Shown: positions 31,906-41,570 of the stretch, piece after piece
Numbering within the stretch: the stretch's first letter is position 1
Layout of the letters: the number at the start of each line of letters is the position of its first letter
From: Exiguobacterium sibiricum 7-3
GTDB taxonomy: Bacteria > Bacillota > Bacilli > Exiguobacteriales > Exiguobacteriaceae
Reading direction: 5' to 3'
Assembly (NCBI RefSeq): GCF_000620865.1
Contig: NZ_KK211190.1
Coordinates: forward strand, 2,493,971 to 2,557,970
Length of the DNA: 64,000 bases
The notes under the pieces: generated by a model
What the model was told of the DNA's origin: nothing
Database searches by the model: none
The model's input: only the letters and a program-made list of their open reading frames with translations
Position numbers and translations under genes: made by a program

Positions 31906-31944
31906 AAAAAAACACCTTCGTCCGCTAAAGACGAAGGTGTTTTT
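31906..31944. terminator. Bidirectional terminator between the LysM deacetylase and the lysine operon
   Basis: The perfect stem AAAAACACCTTCGTC / GACGAAGGTGTTTTT has A/T runs on each side. Confidence 0.9.
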
Positions 31945-31952
31945 GGGTCATT

Positions 31953-33266
31953 TTAAGAAGATGGAATGTTTTCCAATCCCAAATCACACTGAATCAAATC
32001 GGCATAGGTCTGGCGACGAACGACTTCACGGGAATCCCCTTCATTAACGAAGACGACGGCCGGACGTAAAAATTGATTGTAATTGCTCGCCATCGAATAG
32101 TTGTAGGCACCTGTTCCGAACACAGCCAGTGTATCTCCACTGACAGGTTCCGCTAGATCAGCTGACTCAGCGACTAAATCTCCTGATTCACACGCCGCAC
32201 CAACAACCGTTACATGACGTGTTTCTCCCTTGATTCGATTGGCGATGACGGTTTCATACACAGCACCATACAGTGCCGGACGGATATTGTCCGCCATTCC
32301 GCCGTCGACTGACAGATACGTTCGGACGCCCTGCACTTCCTTGATGGCACCAACTGTATAAAGCGTCGTCCCGGCATTCGCGACGACCCAACGCCCCGGT
32401 TCAATCCCGATTCGTGGACGGTCAATCGCAAGACGCGTTGTCTCTTCATCGATGATCGCCATCACCCGCTCCATCGTTTGTTCAAAATCAAGCGGCTGAT
32501 CGTCTTGCGTATAGGCAATCCCGAATCCACCGCCGAGATTCACTTCGCTTGCGATGAAGGATGTCCGTTCATGAATCGTTTCGACAAATCCCATCATCGT
32601 CCGGGCCGTCCGTTCAAACAGCTCAATCTCCTGAATCTGTGACCCGACGTGACAATGAATACCAAGCAGTACCAGGTGCTCCGCTGCCAGAATCGCTTCG
32701 ACGGCTTCCAGATATGAATCGTCATGCGTCGAAAAACCGAACTTCGTGTCGACACCACCGGTCTGAATTTTCGTGTGAGCCCCGCCAATGACTTGCGGCA
32801 CGATCCGAATCAGGACGTGGACCGTTTGACACGCTTCTGCGGCAATCTGATTGAGTTGGGCGATTTCTTCATAATGATCGATGACGATTTTCCCGACACC
32901 CTCTTCGACGGCATACCGTAAATCCTGAGTCGATTTGTTCGAGCCGTGGAAATAAATCCGTTCCGCCGGCACACCTGCTTTACGGGCGATGAATAGTTCA
33001 CCGCCTGTCACGACGTCAATGCCAAGACCATGTCGGACGACTTGCTGGTAAACGGCACCAATCGTCAAGGCTTTAGAAGCAAACGAGGCGTACGTATTCG
33101 GAAATTTTTCTAAAAAGGCATCGCGTACGGTCGCCAGACGGTCCGTCAATTCACGTTCTGCCATGATATAGAGTGGTGTCCCGTATTGTTCGGCGAGCTT
33201 TGTTGCTTCCACCCCGTCAATCTGTAGTGCATTGTTTTGTTCCGTCAAATATTGGCTTCCGTACAT
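31953..33266 (-). CDS. lysA: Diaminopimelate decarboxylase
   Basis: A 437-residue fold-type III PLP enzyme that decarboxylates meso-diaminopimelate to L-lysine. Visible motifs: PLP lysine in 'ASFASKALT', 'LLGIHCHVGSQI', 'NLGGGFGI', 'GIEPGRWVVANAG', and 'GAACESGDLVA' with the catalytic Cys. It is the last gene of the riboswitch-controlled lysine operon, with the terminator just beyond; it begins 12 nt after the alr stop. Confidence 0.95.
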   Translation of the reverse strand: MYGSQYLTEQNNALQIDGVEATKLAEQYGTPLYIMAERELTDRLATVRDAFLEKFPNTYASFASKALTIGAVYQQVVRHGLGIDVVTGGELFIARKAGVPAERIYFHGSNKSTQDLRYAVEEGVGKIVIDHYEEIAQLNQIAAEACQTVHVLIRIVPQVIGGAHTKIQTGGVDTKFGFSTHDDSYLEAVEAILAAEHLVLLGIHCHVGSQIQEIELFERTARTMMGFVETIHERTSFIASEVNLGGGFGIAYTQDDQPLDFEQTMERVMAIIDEETTRLAIDRPRIGIEPGRWVVANAGTTLYTVGAIKEVQGVRTYLSVDGGMADNIRPALYGAVYETVIANRIKGETRHVTVVGAACESGDLVAESADLAEPVSGDTLAVFGTGAYNYSMASNYNQFLRPAVVFVNEGDSREVVRRQTYADLIQCDLGLENIPSS

Positions 33267-33278
33267 CTGAATTCCCCC

Positions 33279-34337
33279 TTATAAATAACGATGTGTTAAA
33301 CGCCACGAACGGGCGCACATCTGCTCCGAATTATTGGCTGTCCCGGTCCGGGTGATATCATCGATTTCAATACCATCGCCGTATAACACCACTTTATCAC
33401 CAATCTCAACCGTCGAATCCACGGCAATGAACGTATGACTCATAAACAACTTACTGATGATCGGATAACGTTTCCCGTTGATAATGACGGGCAGTGAGGA
33501 CCGTCCGCGAACGACCCCGTCCCCGTACCCGACCGGCAGAACCGCAACACGAATCGCTGTCGGTGCCGTATACGACGTACCGTAGCCGACGTGTTCGCCT
33601 GCTTCCACTTGACGAATCTCAACGACTTCCGTCGTCATCCGGAGCGATGGCACGAGCCAGTCCATTTTTTCAATCGGTGAGTAACCGAACAGGAAGATGC
33701 CGGGCCGGACGTAATTGCAACAGGCAAGGCGCGGATCATGTTTGACGATCGTTGCACTGTTTTCGGCATGGATGTATGTGAACGCGTGTTTCTCCTGTAA
33801 CGGATTCCCGATTTTGAGGAATCGTTCGACTTGACCGTCATGATCGGCTCCCGGCTCATCGGCAAGCGGGAAATGCGTATAGAGACCCGTCATGATCAGT
33901 TCCTGCTCCTGTACGGTTTCGAGCACTGCTAACGCTTCTTCCAGCGAACTGACACCAAAACGGTTCATCCCGACATTTATTTTTAGATGAAGTTCAATTC
34001 CCGATAAATCCGCCTGATGGCGTTGCAGCCAATCGAGCGAAGGAATTCCGAGCGCTACTCCGTGCAAGCGGACCTCTTTGAAGTGCGATGCCGGATTCAT
34101 CGCCAGGACATAACTGTCTGGAAAATTCGTTTTGATTTCAATTGCTTCGTAGACTTCTGCCACTGCGAAATGCCGGACACCGGCTTCCATCAATGTGGCA
34201 ACCATCTCAATCATTCCTAAGTTATAAGCATTGTTTTTGACGACGGCAAAAATCTGCTTATTGGACCGGGCGAAAACCGATGCGACATTATGCCGCACCG
34301 CTTCCCGATCGATTGTAACGATAGTTCGTGAACTCAT
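33279..34337 (-). CDS. alr: Alanine racemase-family protein in the lysine operon
   Basis: A 352-residue fold-type III PLP racemase. The PLP-lysine motif reads V-V-K-N-N-A-Y-N-L-G rather than the usual V-K-A-N-A-Y-G-H-G; the catalytic Tyr motif 'GYGTSYTA' and 'LKINVGMNRFG' are present. An equivalent gene (alr2) sits just before lysA in the staphylococcal dap operon. Whether it makes D-Ala or acts on another amino acid is uncertain. The start codon overlaps the stop of the aminotransferase gene (TAATG), so they are coupled; an extended start at 34373 is rejected. Confidence 0.85.
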   Translation of the reverse strand: MSSRTIVTIDREAVRHNVASVFARSNKQIFAVVKNNAYNLGMIEMVATLMEAGVRHFAVAEVYEAIEIKTNFPDSYVLAMNPASHFKEVRLHGVALGIPSLDWLQRHQADLSGIELHLKINVGMNRFGVSSLEEALAVLETVQEQELIMTGLYTHFPLADEPGADHDGQVERFLKIGNPLQEKHAFTYIHAENSATIVKHDPRLACCNYVRPGIFLFGYSPIEKMDWLVPSLRMTTEVVEIRQVEAGEHVGYGTSYTAPTAIRVAVLPVGYGDGVVRGRSSLPVIINGKRYPIISKLFMSHTFIAVDSTVEIGDKVVLYGDGIEIDDITRTGTANNSEQMCARSWRLTHRYL

Positions 34338-35269
34338 TATTCTGCGATGGCTGGTGTCACGTAAGTCAACCACGATGCATATTGTGGCAGTTGACCCGAG
34401 ACCGCTTGACGGTAAAGACCAAGTAACTCATCTGCGACAGCCCGTGTTCCGCCGTTGATGACGATATGATCAATTTCACCGACACTTGTGATTTCTGCAG
34501 CCGTACCTGTTAAGAAGATTTCGTCTGCAACGTATAACTCATCACGGCCGATGTGACGCTCGACGACCGGATATCCCTGATCCTGTGCGAGACGCATGAT
34601 GACTTGACGTGTGATCCCGTCCAATACTGAACAATCGAGTGAAGGCGTGTAGATCGTGCCGTTTTTCAACATGAACAAGTTGGCAACACTCGCTTCACTG
34701 ACATTTCCGTTCATATCAAGGGCAATCGCCTCATCAAATCCATCACGAAGTGCTTCCCCTTTTAAGAGTTGCGAGTTCATGTAGTTGGCGGCAGCTTTTG
34801 CCTGCATTGGCATCATCGTTGACGAAACACGGCGGTAAGAAGCGACTTTCGCCCGGATACCGGTACCTTTGTCAAAGTATTCACCAAGTTCCCAACAAGA
34901 AATACCGACGTGAACCGTCGTATCTTTTGCCATCAATGCCTGCCACGGTGTACCGAGGAAAACAAACGGGCGGATGTAACAAGACTCAAAGCCGTTTTTG
35001 GCGACAAGATCAATCGTCGCTTGAACAAGTTCTTCCACTGTATAAGGAATCGTCACGTGATAGAACGCGCAACTGCGGAACAGACGTTCAATGTGTTCCG
35101 TCAATTGGAAAATCGCCGGACCATCCGGTGTCGCATACGCACGGATGCCTTCAAAAAATCCGCTTCCGTAATGAATCGCATGGGACATGACGCTCGTATT
35201 TGCCTCTTTTGGATCATGAAAAACCCCGTCTAACCAAATTGCTTCTCCATACTGTGTATCCACTGCCAT
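34337..35269 (-). CDS. ilvE: Branched-chain-type (fold IV) aminotransferase
   Basis: A 310-residue IlvE-like PLP aminotransferase: 'HYGSGFFEGIRAYATPDG', 'YIRPFVFLG', 'MQAKAAANYMNSQLLK' with the PLP lysine near residue 160, and 'SEASVANLFMLKNG'. By likeness it should transaminate branched-chain amino acids. Its place inside the lysine operon, where S. aureus has an M20 deacetylase gene, raises the possibility that it supplies an aminotransferase step of DAP synthesis. This is inference and the sequence itself looks like ordinary IlvE. Confidence 0.85.
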   Translation of the reverse strand: MAVDTQYGEAIWLDGVFHDPKEANTSVMSHAIHYGSGFFEGIRAYATPDGPAIFQLTEHIERLFRSCAFYHVTIPYTVEELVQATIDLVAKNGFESCYIRPFVFLGTPWQALMAKDTTVHVGISCWELGEYFDKGTGIRAKVASYRRVSSTMMPMQAKAAANYMNSQLLKGEALRDGFDEAIALDMNGNVSEASVANLFMLKNGTIYTPSLDCSVLDGITRQVIMRLAQDQGYPVVERHIGRDELYVADEIFLTGTAAEITSVGEIDHIVINGGTRAVADELLGLYRQAVSGQLPQYASWLTYVTPAIAE

Positions 35270-35294
35270 GTGTTTTCCTCCTCTTCGACGTCAA

Positions 35295-36002
35295 TCAGAG
35301 TGAACGTAAATCATCCACCAGTTGCGTCTTCTCTGCTGTTTTTGCATCTTTCTGTTTGATGACACGTGCTGGCGTACCAGCCACTACGCTGCCTGCAGGA
35401 ACGTCTTCTGTGACGACACTGCCTGCTGCGACGACCGCATCTTTTCCGACGCGGACACCTTCTAGGATGACGGCATTCGCTCCGATTAAGACACCATCTT
35501 CAATGATGACCGGTGTTTTTGAAGGTGGTTCAAGAACCCCTGCGACCACGGCACCGGCGCCGACATGAACGTTTTTGCCGATTGTGCCACGTGCTCCGAC
35601 AACGGCGTTCATATCAATCATTGTACCATCTCCGATTGATGCACCGATATTAATGATTGCGCCCATCATGATGACCGCGTTATCGCCGATGACGACATGA
35701 TCGCGAATCCATGAACCCGGTTCGATCCGGGCATTCAAATGACGTGTATCAAGCATCGGCACGGCACTGTTGCGGCGGTCATATTCGACATGCACTTCAG
35801 TAATCCGGTCTGCATATTCTTCTAAGAAAGTTGAAGCAAGTCCTGCATCAGCGAAGAAAATTTTTGATTGATCCGTTCCGAATGCCGTCGCTCCTTCAAT
35901 CGTCAGTCCTGCCAAGTCACCATTGACGTATAGTTTAACCGGTGTTTGTTTTTTAGCATCTTTAATGAATTTTGCAATTTCATAAGCATCAGTTAATAAC
36001 AT
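35295..36002 (-). CDS. dapH: Tetrahydrodipicolinate N-acetyltransferase
   Basis: A 235-residue protein, the same length as Bacillus DapH. A small N-terminal domain (1-75) precedes a left-handed beta-helix of hexapeptide repeats ('[32 protein letters not shown]'). It acetylates tetrahydrodipicolinate, so this organism should use the acetylated DAP branch. The start is the ATG at 36002 behind AGGAGG, overlapping the end of dapB by 14 nt. Confidence 0.95.
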   Translation of the reverse strand: MLLTDAYEIAKFIKDAKKQTPVKLYVNGDLAGLTIEGATAFGTDQSKIFFADAGLASTFLEEYADRITEVHVEYDRRNSAVPMLDTRHLNARIEPGSWIRDHVVIGDNAVIMMGAIINIGASIGDGTMIDMNAVVGARGTIGKNVHVGAGAVVAGVLEPPSKTPVIIEDGVLIGANAVILEGVRVGKDAVVAAGSVVTEDVPAGSVVAGTPARVIKQKDAKTAEKTQLVDDLRSL

Positions 36003-36735
36003 GTGAATCCTCCTGTGTGTAAAGCGTCTCCAGTGTATAGAGTCCCGCTGATTTTTGAATGAGCGCTTCCGCTGCCTTGATTGCACCTGAAGCGAATACT
36101 TTTTTGGATAACGCCGTGTGTTTGATTTCGATCAACTCATCGACACCCGCAAACAATACTTCATGTTCGCCGAAAATCGTTCCCCCACGCATCGAGTGCA
36201 TCCCGATTTCGTTTGGCTCCCGCTTCTCACGCGTCGACTCCCGTTCGTAGACAGGTTGGACATTTCGTAAATCCTGGATGGTCCGGAGCAACAGCTCCGC
36301 CGTCCCGCTCGGTGCATCGACTTTTTGATTGTGGTGTTTCTCAAGCAGTTCGATGTCGAATGCTCCGGCGAGCGGAACGAGTGTTTTTAACAGCTGTTGC
36401 ATCATCGCGATTCCAAACGACATGTTATACGATTGGAAAATCGGAATTTGTGTCGAAGCATCGCGAATCGTCTGCAGTTCCGCTTCCGAGAAACCCGTCG
36501 TCGCAATGACGAGTGGTGTCTTCGTTTTAATCCCATAAGCAAGCAAGTCCGGCAAAAGACTCGGATGTGAGAAGTCAATGATTGCATCGACCGATTCCGT
36601 CATCTCGGCGAGCGTGCCGTATGAGGGAACACGTTCCGCCGTTTTCGTTTTGTCGATGACGGCGACGACAGCATCCGGTGCCAGTTCATGCACGTAATGT
36701 CCTGTCGCTCCGTATCCGTGAATGGCGAGTCTCAT
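35989..36735 (-). CDS. dapB: 4-hydroxy-tetrahydrodipicolinate reductase
   Basis: A 248-residue enzyme. The NAD(P)-binding N-terminus '[14 protein letters not shown]' and the signature '[15 protein letters not shown]' with catalytic His/Lys are intact. It reduces the DapA product to tetrahydrodipicolinate. ATG overlaps the dapA stop by 4 nt (ATGA) and its own end overlaps dapH, showing tight coupling. Confidence 0.95.
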   Translation of the reverse strand: MRLAIHGYGATGHYVHELAPDAVVAVIDKTKTAERVPSYGTLAEMTESVDAIIDFSHPSLLPDLLAYGIKTKTPLVIATTGFSEAELQTIRDASTQIPIFQSYNMSFGIAMMQQLLKTLVPLAGAFDIELLEKHHNQKVDAPSGTAELLLRTIQDLRNVQPVYERESTREKREPNEIGMHSMRGGTIFGEHEVLFAGVDELIEIKHTALSKKVFASGAIKAAEALIQKSAGLYTLETLYTQEDSHVIN

Positions 36736-37613
36736 CCAACCACTCCTTTATAACTCCGCATCGTCTCAAGCAGGTGCGCATGTCCCGCTTCCGACTGACG
36801 GACGAGCGGCAGACGGGGAGCACCAACAGCAATTCCGATTTCTTCAAGTGCTGCTTTGACGGGAATCGGATTGACATCGCTGAACAAGGCGGAAATGACG
36901 GGCATCAGATCACTCTGAATCCGGCGTGCCGTGTCGTAGTCATTTGCGAGCAGGGCTTCTGCCAAAGCTTGCGTCTCAGCTGGATACGGATTCGACAAGA
37001 CGGAAATCACGCCTTGTGCCCCCCATGCCATATAAGGAAGAATTTGATCATCGTTACCGCAGAAGACTGCAAAGCCATCTGGTAAGGCCGTCATCAATTC
37101 CCCCATGAAACTGACGTCTCCACTTGCTTCTTTAAACGCTTGGATGTTCGGATGTTTGGCAAGTGTGACGGCTGTTTCGACGGAAATCGCGACCCCTGTC
37201 CGTGACGGAACATTGTAGAGCATGATTGGCAAATCGACTGCATCCGCAACCGCCGTGAAGTGGGCGACGAGTCCTGCTTGCGATGTCTTATTGTAGTAAG
37301 GTGTGACCAGCATGGCAGCATCCGCACCGAGTCGGGCTGCCGTCTGTGTTTTTTCAATCGTTTGAGCCGTATTGTTCGTTCCTGTTCCGGCAATGACCGG
37401 GACACGTCCAGCTGTCACGCGGACTGCCGTTTCAAGTAACGTTTCAAACTCTTCATTCGTCAACGTTGACCCTTCTCCGGTCGTTCCCCCGACGACTAAC
37501 GCTTGAATGTTCGCTGCGAGTTGTTGTTCGATCAGTTGTTCAAATACCGCTAAATCCAGCTCACCGGTTGATGTAAATGGTGTAGCCAGTGCTGTTCCTG
37601 CTCCTTTAAACAT
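36732..37613 (-). CDS. dapA: 4-hydroxy-tetrahydrodipicolinate synthase
   Basis: A 293-residue TIM-barrel lyase condensing pyruvate with aspartate-semialdehyde. 'GGTTGEGSTLTNEE', the Tyr motif 'VTPYYNKTSQ' and the Schiff-base Lys in 'IQAFKEASGD' are present. It lies 20 nt after asd in the lysine operon. Confidence 0.95.
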   Translation of the reverse strand: MFKGAGTALATPFTSTGELDLAVFEQLIEQQLAANIQALVVGGTTGEGSTLTNEEFETLLETAVRVTAGRVPVIAGTGTNNTAQTIEKTQTAARLGADAAMLVTPYYNKTSQAGLVAHFTAVADAVDLPIMLYNVPSRTGVAISVETAVTLAKHPNIQAFKEASGDVSFMGELMTALPDGFAVFCGNDDQILPYMAWGAQGVISVLSNPYPAETQALAEALLANDYDTARRIQSDLMPVISALFSDVNPIPVKAALEEIGIAVGAPRLPLVRQSEAGHAHLLETMRSYKGVVG

Positions 37614-37633
37614 ATCGGATTCCTCCTCGTTTC

Positions 37634-38626
37634 TTACGAATGGATTGAACTTTCAAGTGCTTGACGCGCTACTTGGACAGCGTTCGAAGCGGCCCCTTTA
37701 CGGATATTATCGGCAACACACCAGATATGGAACGTATTGGCGAGACTTTGATCCTGACGAATTCGTCCGACATAGACGTCGTCTGTTCCGCTTGCATCAA
37801 GCGGCATCGGATATTGGTTTTGACTGACATCATCGACCAAAACGACGCCTGGTGCTTCAGCTAATGCGGCGCGGATGGCTGCAACGCTTGTCTCCTGCTC
37901 GAATGTCACGTTGATCGCGACAGAATGAGAGTTCGTGACCGGGACACGAACACATGTCGCACTGACCGGTAACTCCGGTAACTGGAAGATTTTCCGCGTT
38001 TCGTCAATCATCTTCTGTTCTTCTTTCGTATAGCCGTCCGGTAAGAACACATCGATATGCGGCAGGATATTATCGTAAATCGGATGCGGATAGTTGACCG
38101 GTTCTTCGCCGCGGCTTCCGCGGGCTAAATCCTCGATTCCTTTTTGACCGGAACCGGACACGGCTTGATACGTCGTATAGTTAACACGTTTCAAACCAAA
38201 TTGTTGAAGTGGTGCTAGGGCGACGACCGATTGAATCGTCGAACAGTTCGGGTTGGCAATCAAACGGTCATTTGGTCCGATTGCTTGCGGATTCACTTCC
38301 GGTACGACAAGCGGGATATCGGCCTGCATCCGGAAGGCGCTTGAATTGTCGACGACCAGTGTGCCTGCTGCAGCCAGTAACGGTGCATACTGCTCACTGA
38401 TGCTGCCGCCTGCTGCAAACAGCGCCACATCGATGCCGTCTTCCGTGATCCGTTCAGATAATGCTTGAATCGTGACGTCCTGTCCTTTGAACTGGACGGT
38501 TTTCCCGGCAGAACGGGCTGAAGCGTACGCTGAAATCTGACGAACCGGAAAGTCGAGTTCCGCCAGGACTTGTAACATTTTTTGACCAACGGCGCCGGTT
38601 GCGCCAATGACTGCGACATGATACAT
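37634..38626 (-). CDS. asd: Aspartate-semialdehyde dehydrogenase
   Basis: A 330-residue enzyme reducing aspartyl-phosphate. 'AVIGATGAVGQKMLQVL' binds NADP and the catalytic Cys is in 'IANPNCSTIQSV'. It follows the aspartokinase by 12 nt and precedes dapA. Confidence 0.95.
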   Translation of the reverse strand: MYHVAVIGATGAVGQKMLQVLAELDFPVRQISAYASARSAGKTVQFKGQDVTIQALSERITEDGIDVALFAAGGSISEQYAPLLAAAGTLVVDNSSAFRMQADIPLVVPEVNPQAIGPNDRLIANPNCSTIQSVVALAPLQQFGLKRVNYTTYQAVSGSGQKGIEDLARGSRGEEPVNYPHPIYDNILPHIDVFLPDGYTKEEQKMIDETRKIFQLPELPVSATCVRVPVTNSHSVAINVTFEQETSVAAIRAALAEAPGVVLVDDVSQNQYPMPLDASGTDDVYVGRIRQDQSLANTFHIWCVADNIRKGAASNAVQVARQALESSIHS

Positions 38627-38638
38627 ATGATTTCCTCC

Positions 38639-39838
38639 TTACAGGTCGAATGCTTGAGCGATTGCTGCGACGGTCCGTTCGATGTCAGCTTGGGCAATCG
38701 TATATGAGATGCTGATCTCTGATGTTGTAACCTGATAAAACGTGATGTTTTCGGCCCGGAAAATCGCAAATAATTTCGAAGCGACGCCGGTTGCATCCCG
38801 CATGCCGATTCCGACGACCGATAATTTGGCATGTTGGTTATGACGATCGACTTTGACGGTCGGGAAACGATTGATGATATCCTGCAAAGCCTCTTCCAAA
38901 AACTCTTCTTCGTCTAACGGACAAGAGAAGGAAAGGAAGATGTCACTGTCAAACGTCGTCTGACTGATCATATCAATGTTGACGTGGCGACCTGACAACA
39001 GTTCAAAGATATCCGCGACCGCTGAATTCGTCTGTGGAACGTGTTTGATTGATACCGTCAGGACGTTTTTCGTCACACTGACACTCGTTACTGCTTTCTG
39101 TTCCATCGTTTCCGTTGCCTCCATAATCCAAGTCCCTCTTTTCGATTCTAGTGTTTTTCCGACGAAGATGTGGACGCCGTATTTTTTACCGAGTTCGACA
39201 CTGCGCATCTCCATGACTTTTGAGCCAAGAGCACTCATTTCCATCATCTCATCGTATGAAATGTGCGGAATCGGCTGCGCTGCAGCATGAATCCGTGGAT
39301 CTGCCGTATAGACACCGTCAACATCCGTATAGATCTCACAACGTTTATCAAGGACGGCTGCTAAGGCAACGGCTGTCGTATCTGATCCGCCGCGTCCGAG
39401 CGTCGTGACATCCCCCAGTTCATTGACCCCTTGGAAACCGGCGACGATGATCACATCGTAGGTTTCAAGTTTTTTCCGGAGCAGTTCACCGTCGATTTGT
39501 TTGATTTTACTTTTCGTATGCAGCCCCATCGTACTGATGCCGGCTTGGGCTCCCGTTTGCGACAAGGCTTTTGTCCCAAGTGAATTCAGCGCGATGCTGA
39601 GTAACGAAATCGTCTGTTCTTCTCCGATTGCAAGCAGACGATCCAGTTCGCGCCGTTCCGGCCGGTCCGTAATGGCTTGGGCTTGCGCAATCAATGAATC
39701 CGTCATTTTCCCCATCGCTGACACGACGACGACTAATTTCTCCCCTTGATCCGTCCGATTCTTCAAATAATTCGCAATTGACTGAATCTGTTCGACAGTC
39801 GCAACCGAACTACCACCAAATTTAAGTACAGTTGTCAC
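38639..39838 (-). CDS. lysC: Aspartate kinase
   Basis: A 399-residue aspartokinase with 'VLKFGGSSVATVEQI' and 'TTLGRGGSDTTAVALA' in the kinase domain and two C-terminal ACT domains (about 255-395) that normally bind lysine and/or threonine. It has a GTG start after an AAAGGAGAT site. It is the first gene of the lysine operon and lies immediately behind the lysine riboswitch, so both transcription and probably enzyme activity respond to lysine. Confidence 0.95.
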   Translation of the reverse strand: MTTVLKFGGSSVATVEQIQSIANYLKNRTDQGEKLVVVVSAMGKMTDSLIAQAQAITDRPERRELDRLLAIGEEQTISLLSIALNSLGTKALSQTGAQAGISTMGLHTKSKIKQIDGELLRKKLETYDVIIVAGFQGVNELGDVTTLGRGGSDTTAVALAAVLDKRCEIYTDVDGVYTADPRIHAAAQPIPHISYDEMMEMSALGSKVMEMRSVELGKKYGVHIFVGKTLESKRGTWIMEATETMEQKAVTSVSVTKNVLTVSIKHVPQTNSAVADIFELLSGRHVNIDMISQTTFDSDIFLSFSCPLDEEEFLEEALQDIINRFPTVKVDRHNQHAKLSVVGIGMRDATGVASKLFAIFRAENITFYQVTTSEISISYTIAQADIERTVAAIAQAFDL

Positions 39839-39866
39839 AATCCTATCTCCTTTTGTCCCGAAACAG

Positions 39867-39910
39867 AAAAAAACGACGGGCCGGTAGGAGCGTTCCTACG
39901 GCCCGTCGTT
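39867..39910 (-). terminator. Riboswitch-controlled leader terminator of the lysine operon
   Basis: A very stable GC-rich stem ACGACGGGCCG.TAGGA / TCCTA.CGGCCCGTCGT (read in either direction) is followed on the minus strand by a run of seven T, between the L-box and lysC. Confidence 0.9.
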
Positions 39911-39956
39911 ATCACGATCGGACAAACGATGACAGTGTCATTCGTTCTTTTACGTA

Positions 39957-40124
39957 AGATAGCGCTCCGAAACGTGGGTTTCGGCAGTACAACGGATCTT
40001 AACCGTTGTACCAGCAATCAAGAAAAAGCATTTTCCTGTTCACTTCGGCGGATTTCCCCTTTCACATCACTTGGCATGCTTGCCTTTATAAGTGTTGCTA
40101 CTGATGTCATCCGCGCCTCTATCT
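39957..40124 (-). promoter_or_regulatory. Lysine riboswitch (L-box) aptamer
   Basis: On the minus strand the 5' arm AGATAG (40119-40124) followed by AGGCGCGG pairs with CTATCT at the 3' end (39957-39962), closing P1. Conserved L-box pieces are present in order: 'AGAGGCGCGGA', 'AGGGGAAATCCGCCGAAG' (core), a strong ACAACGG/CCGTTGT hairpin and a CCGAAAC/GTTTCGG hairpin. It is followed by a leader terminator (39867-39910) and then lysC. Lysine binding should favour termination. A -10 TATAAC (40142-40147) lies just upstream. Confidence 0.9.
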
Positions 40125-40196
40125 GTCGGTTGTTAGTTACAGTTATAGCAAACATTTTTTGTTAAATCCAGTGATTTGCCAAACTTTTTTTGAATT

Positions 40197-41570
40197 TTAT
40201 AATTTTTCAAGGTACTTCTTCGCTAATGTGAGTTGTTCCCGGACGGCTGTAAAACCGGTCCCGCCGTAGCTTCCCCGTCGTGCGACGGCTTGAACCGGAT
40301 CGAGCAACGGATAGACATCTTCCGCAATGACCGGATGGAACGTCTGATACGTCGACAGCGTCAAATCTTTTAAGAAACATCCGCTCTGCACACAATGTAA
40401 GACGGCTTTCCCGACGATTTCATGCGCTTCCCGGAACGGAATCCCTTTTGTGACCAGATAATCTGCCAGTTCCGTTGCATTCGAGAAGTCTTGCATCGTC
40501 GCCTTCTTGAGCGCTTCTGTCTTAAACGTAGCGGATTCGATCATCCCTGTAAAAATTTGAACGGATTGTAATACGGTATCAGCGGTATCAAAGACACCTT
40601 CTTTATCTTCCTGCATATCTTTATTGTAGGCGAGCGGCAGAGCCTTCATCGTCGTCAGAAAGCCCATCAGGTTACCATAGACACGTCCTGTTTTACCGCG
40701 AATCAGTTCTGCAAAATCCGGATTTTTTTTCTGCGGCATCATACTCGATCCCGTTGAAAACGCATCGGATAATTCGATGAATGAAAACTCCTGCGAAGCC
40801 CAGATGATGATTTCTTCGCAAAAGCGTGACAAGTGCATCATCACGGTTGAGGCGATACCGAGATACTCGATGACGAAGTCCCGGTCCGAGACCGCATCCA
40901 GACTATTCGGATAGACCTGTTCAAAACCAAGCAGCTCAGCTGACTTGAACCGGTCAATCGGGAAAGTCGTTCCCGCCAGTGCCCCGGCACCGAGCGGCGA
41001 CATCCGGATCCGCTTTAAGTTATCCGTCAATCGATCGGCATCCCGTTCAAACATCCAAAAGTAAGCAAGCAGATGGTGCGCCAGTGAAATCGGCTGCGCC
41101 CGTTGCAGATGGGTGTAACCCGGCATGACCGTCTCGACATGTTGCTCCGCTTGTTCCGTAATGACGGATTGCAGGTTACGGATGCTGGTCAGGAGTTCGA
41201 GAACATGTTGCTCCATCCAAAGATGAAGATCGGTCGCAACCTGATCGTTTCGACTGCGGGCTGTGTGCAGCTTCCCGGCAACGGGACCAATCTGTTCCGT
41301 CAGCAACCGCTCAAGATTCATATGGATGTCTTCATCAACCGTCGTGTAGACGTGCTGATCGAGTGTCGTTTGTAACTGTTTCAGCCCGGCTTCGATTTGT
41401 TGCCACTCGGTTTTCTCAAGAATTCCTTGTTCATGCAACATCTGTGCATGGGCCAGGCTGCCTTGCAAATCAACGGCTGCTAATTTCTGATCAAATGAAA
41501 TCGATGCCCCGAAGGCCTCCGCTTGAGCGGAAGCACTTTCCGTAAAACGTCCGCCCCATAGTTTCGTCAT
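40197..41570 (-). CDS. argH: Argininosuccinate lyase
   Basis: A 457-residue fumarase/aspartase-superfamily enzyme with the signature '[12 protein letters not shown]' near residue 280, plus '[17 protein letters not shown]' and '[12 protein letters not shown]'. It releases arginine and fumarate from argininosuccinate. Its ATG overlaps the argG stop (ATGA). No clear hairpin follows before the lysine leader region. Confidence 0.95.
   Translation of the reverse strand: MTKLWGGRFTESASAQAEAFGASISFDQKLAAVDLQGSLAHAQMLHEQGILEKTEWQQIEAGLKQLQTTLDQHVYTTVDEDIHMNLERLLTEQIGPVAGKLHTARSRNDQVATDLHLWMEQHVLELLTSIRNLQSVITEQAEQHVETVMPGYTHLQRAQPISLAHHLLAYFWMFERDADRLTDNLKRIRMSPLGAGALAGTTFPIDRFKSAELLGFEQVYPNSLDAVSDRDFVIEYLGIASTVMMHLSRFCEEIIIWASQEFSFIELSDAFSTGSSMMPQKKNPDFAELIRGKTGRVYGNLMGFLTTMKALPLAYNKDMQEDKEGVFDTADTVLQSVQIFTGMIESATFKTEALKKATMQDFSNATELADYLVTKGIPFREAHEIVGKAVLHCVQSGCFLKDLTLSTYQTFHPVIAEDVYPLLDPVQAVARRGSYGGTGFTAVREQLTLAKKYLEKL

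Noticed and set aside
34750-35190. 146-residue plus-strand frame inside the aminotransferase gene
   Set aside because: Antisense to a conserved fold-IV aminotransferase; no start signals.
38293-38832. 179-residue minus-strand frame overlapping asd and lysC
   Set aside because: It is in another frame of two well-supported genes and has no ribosome binding site.
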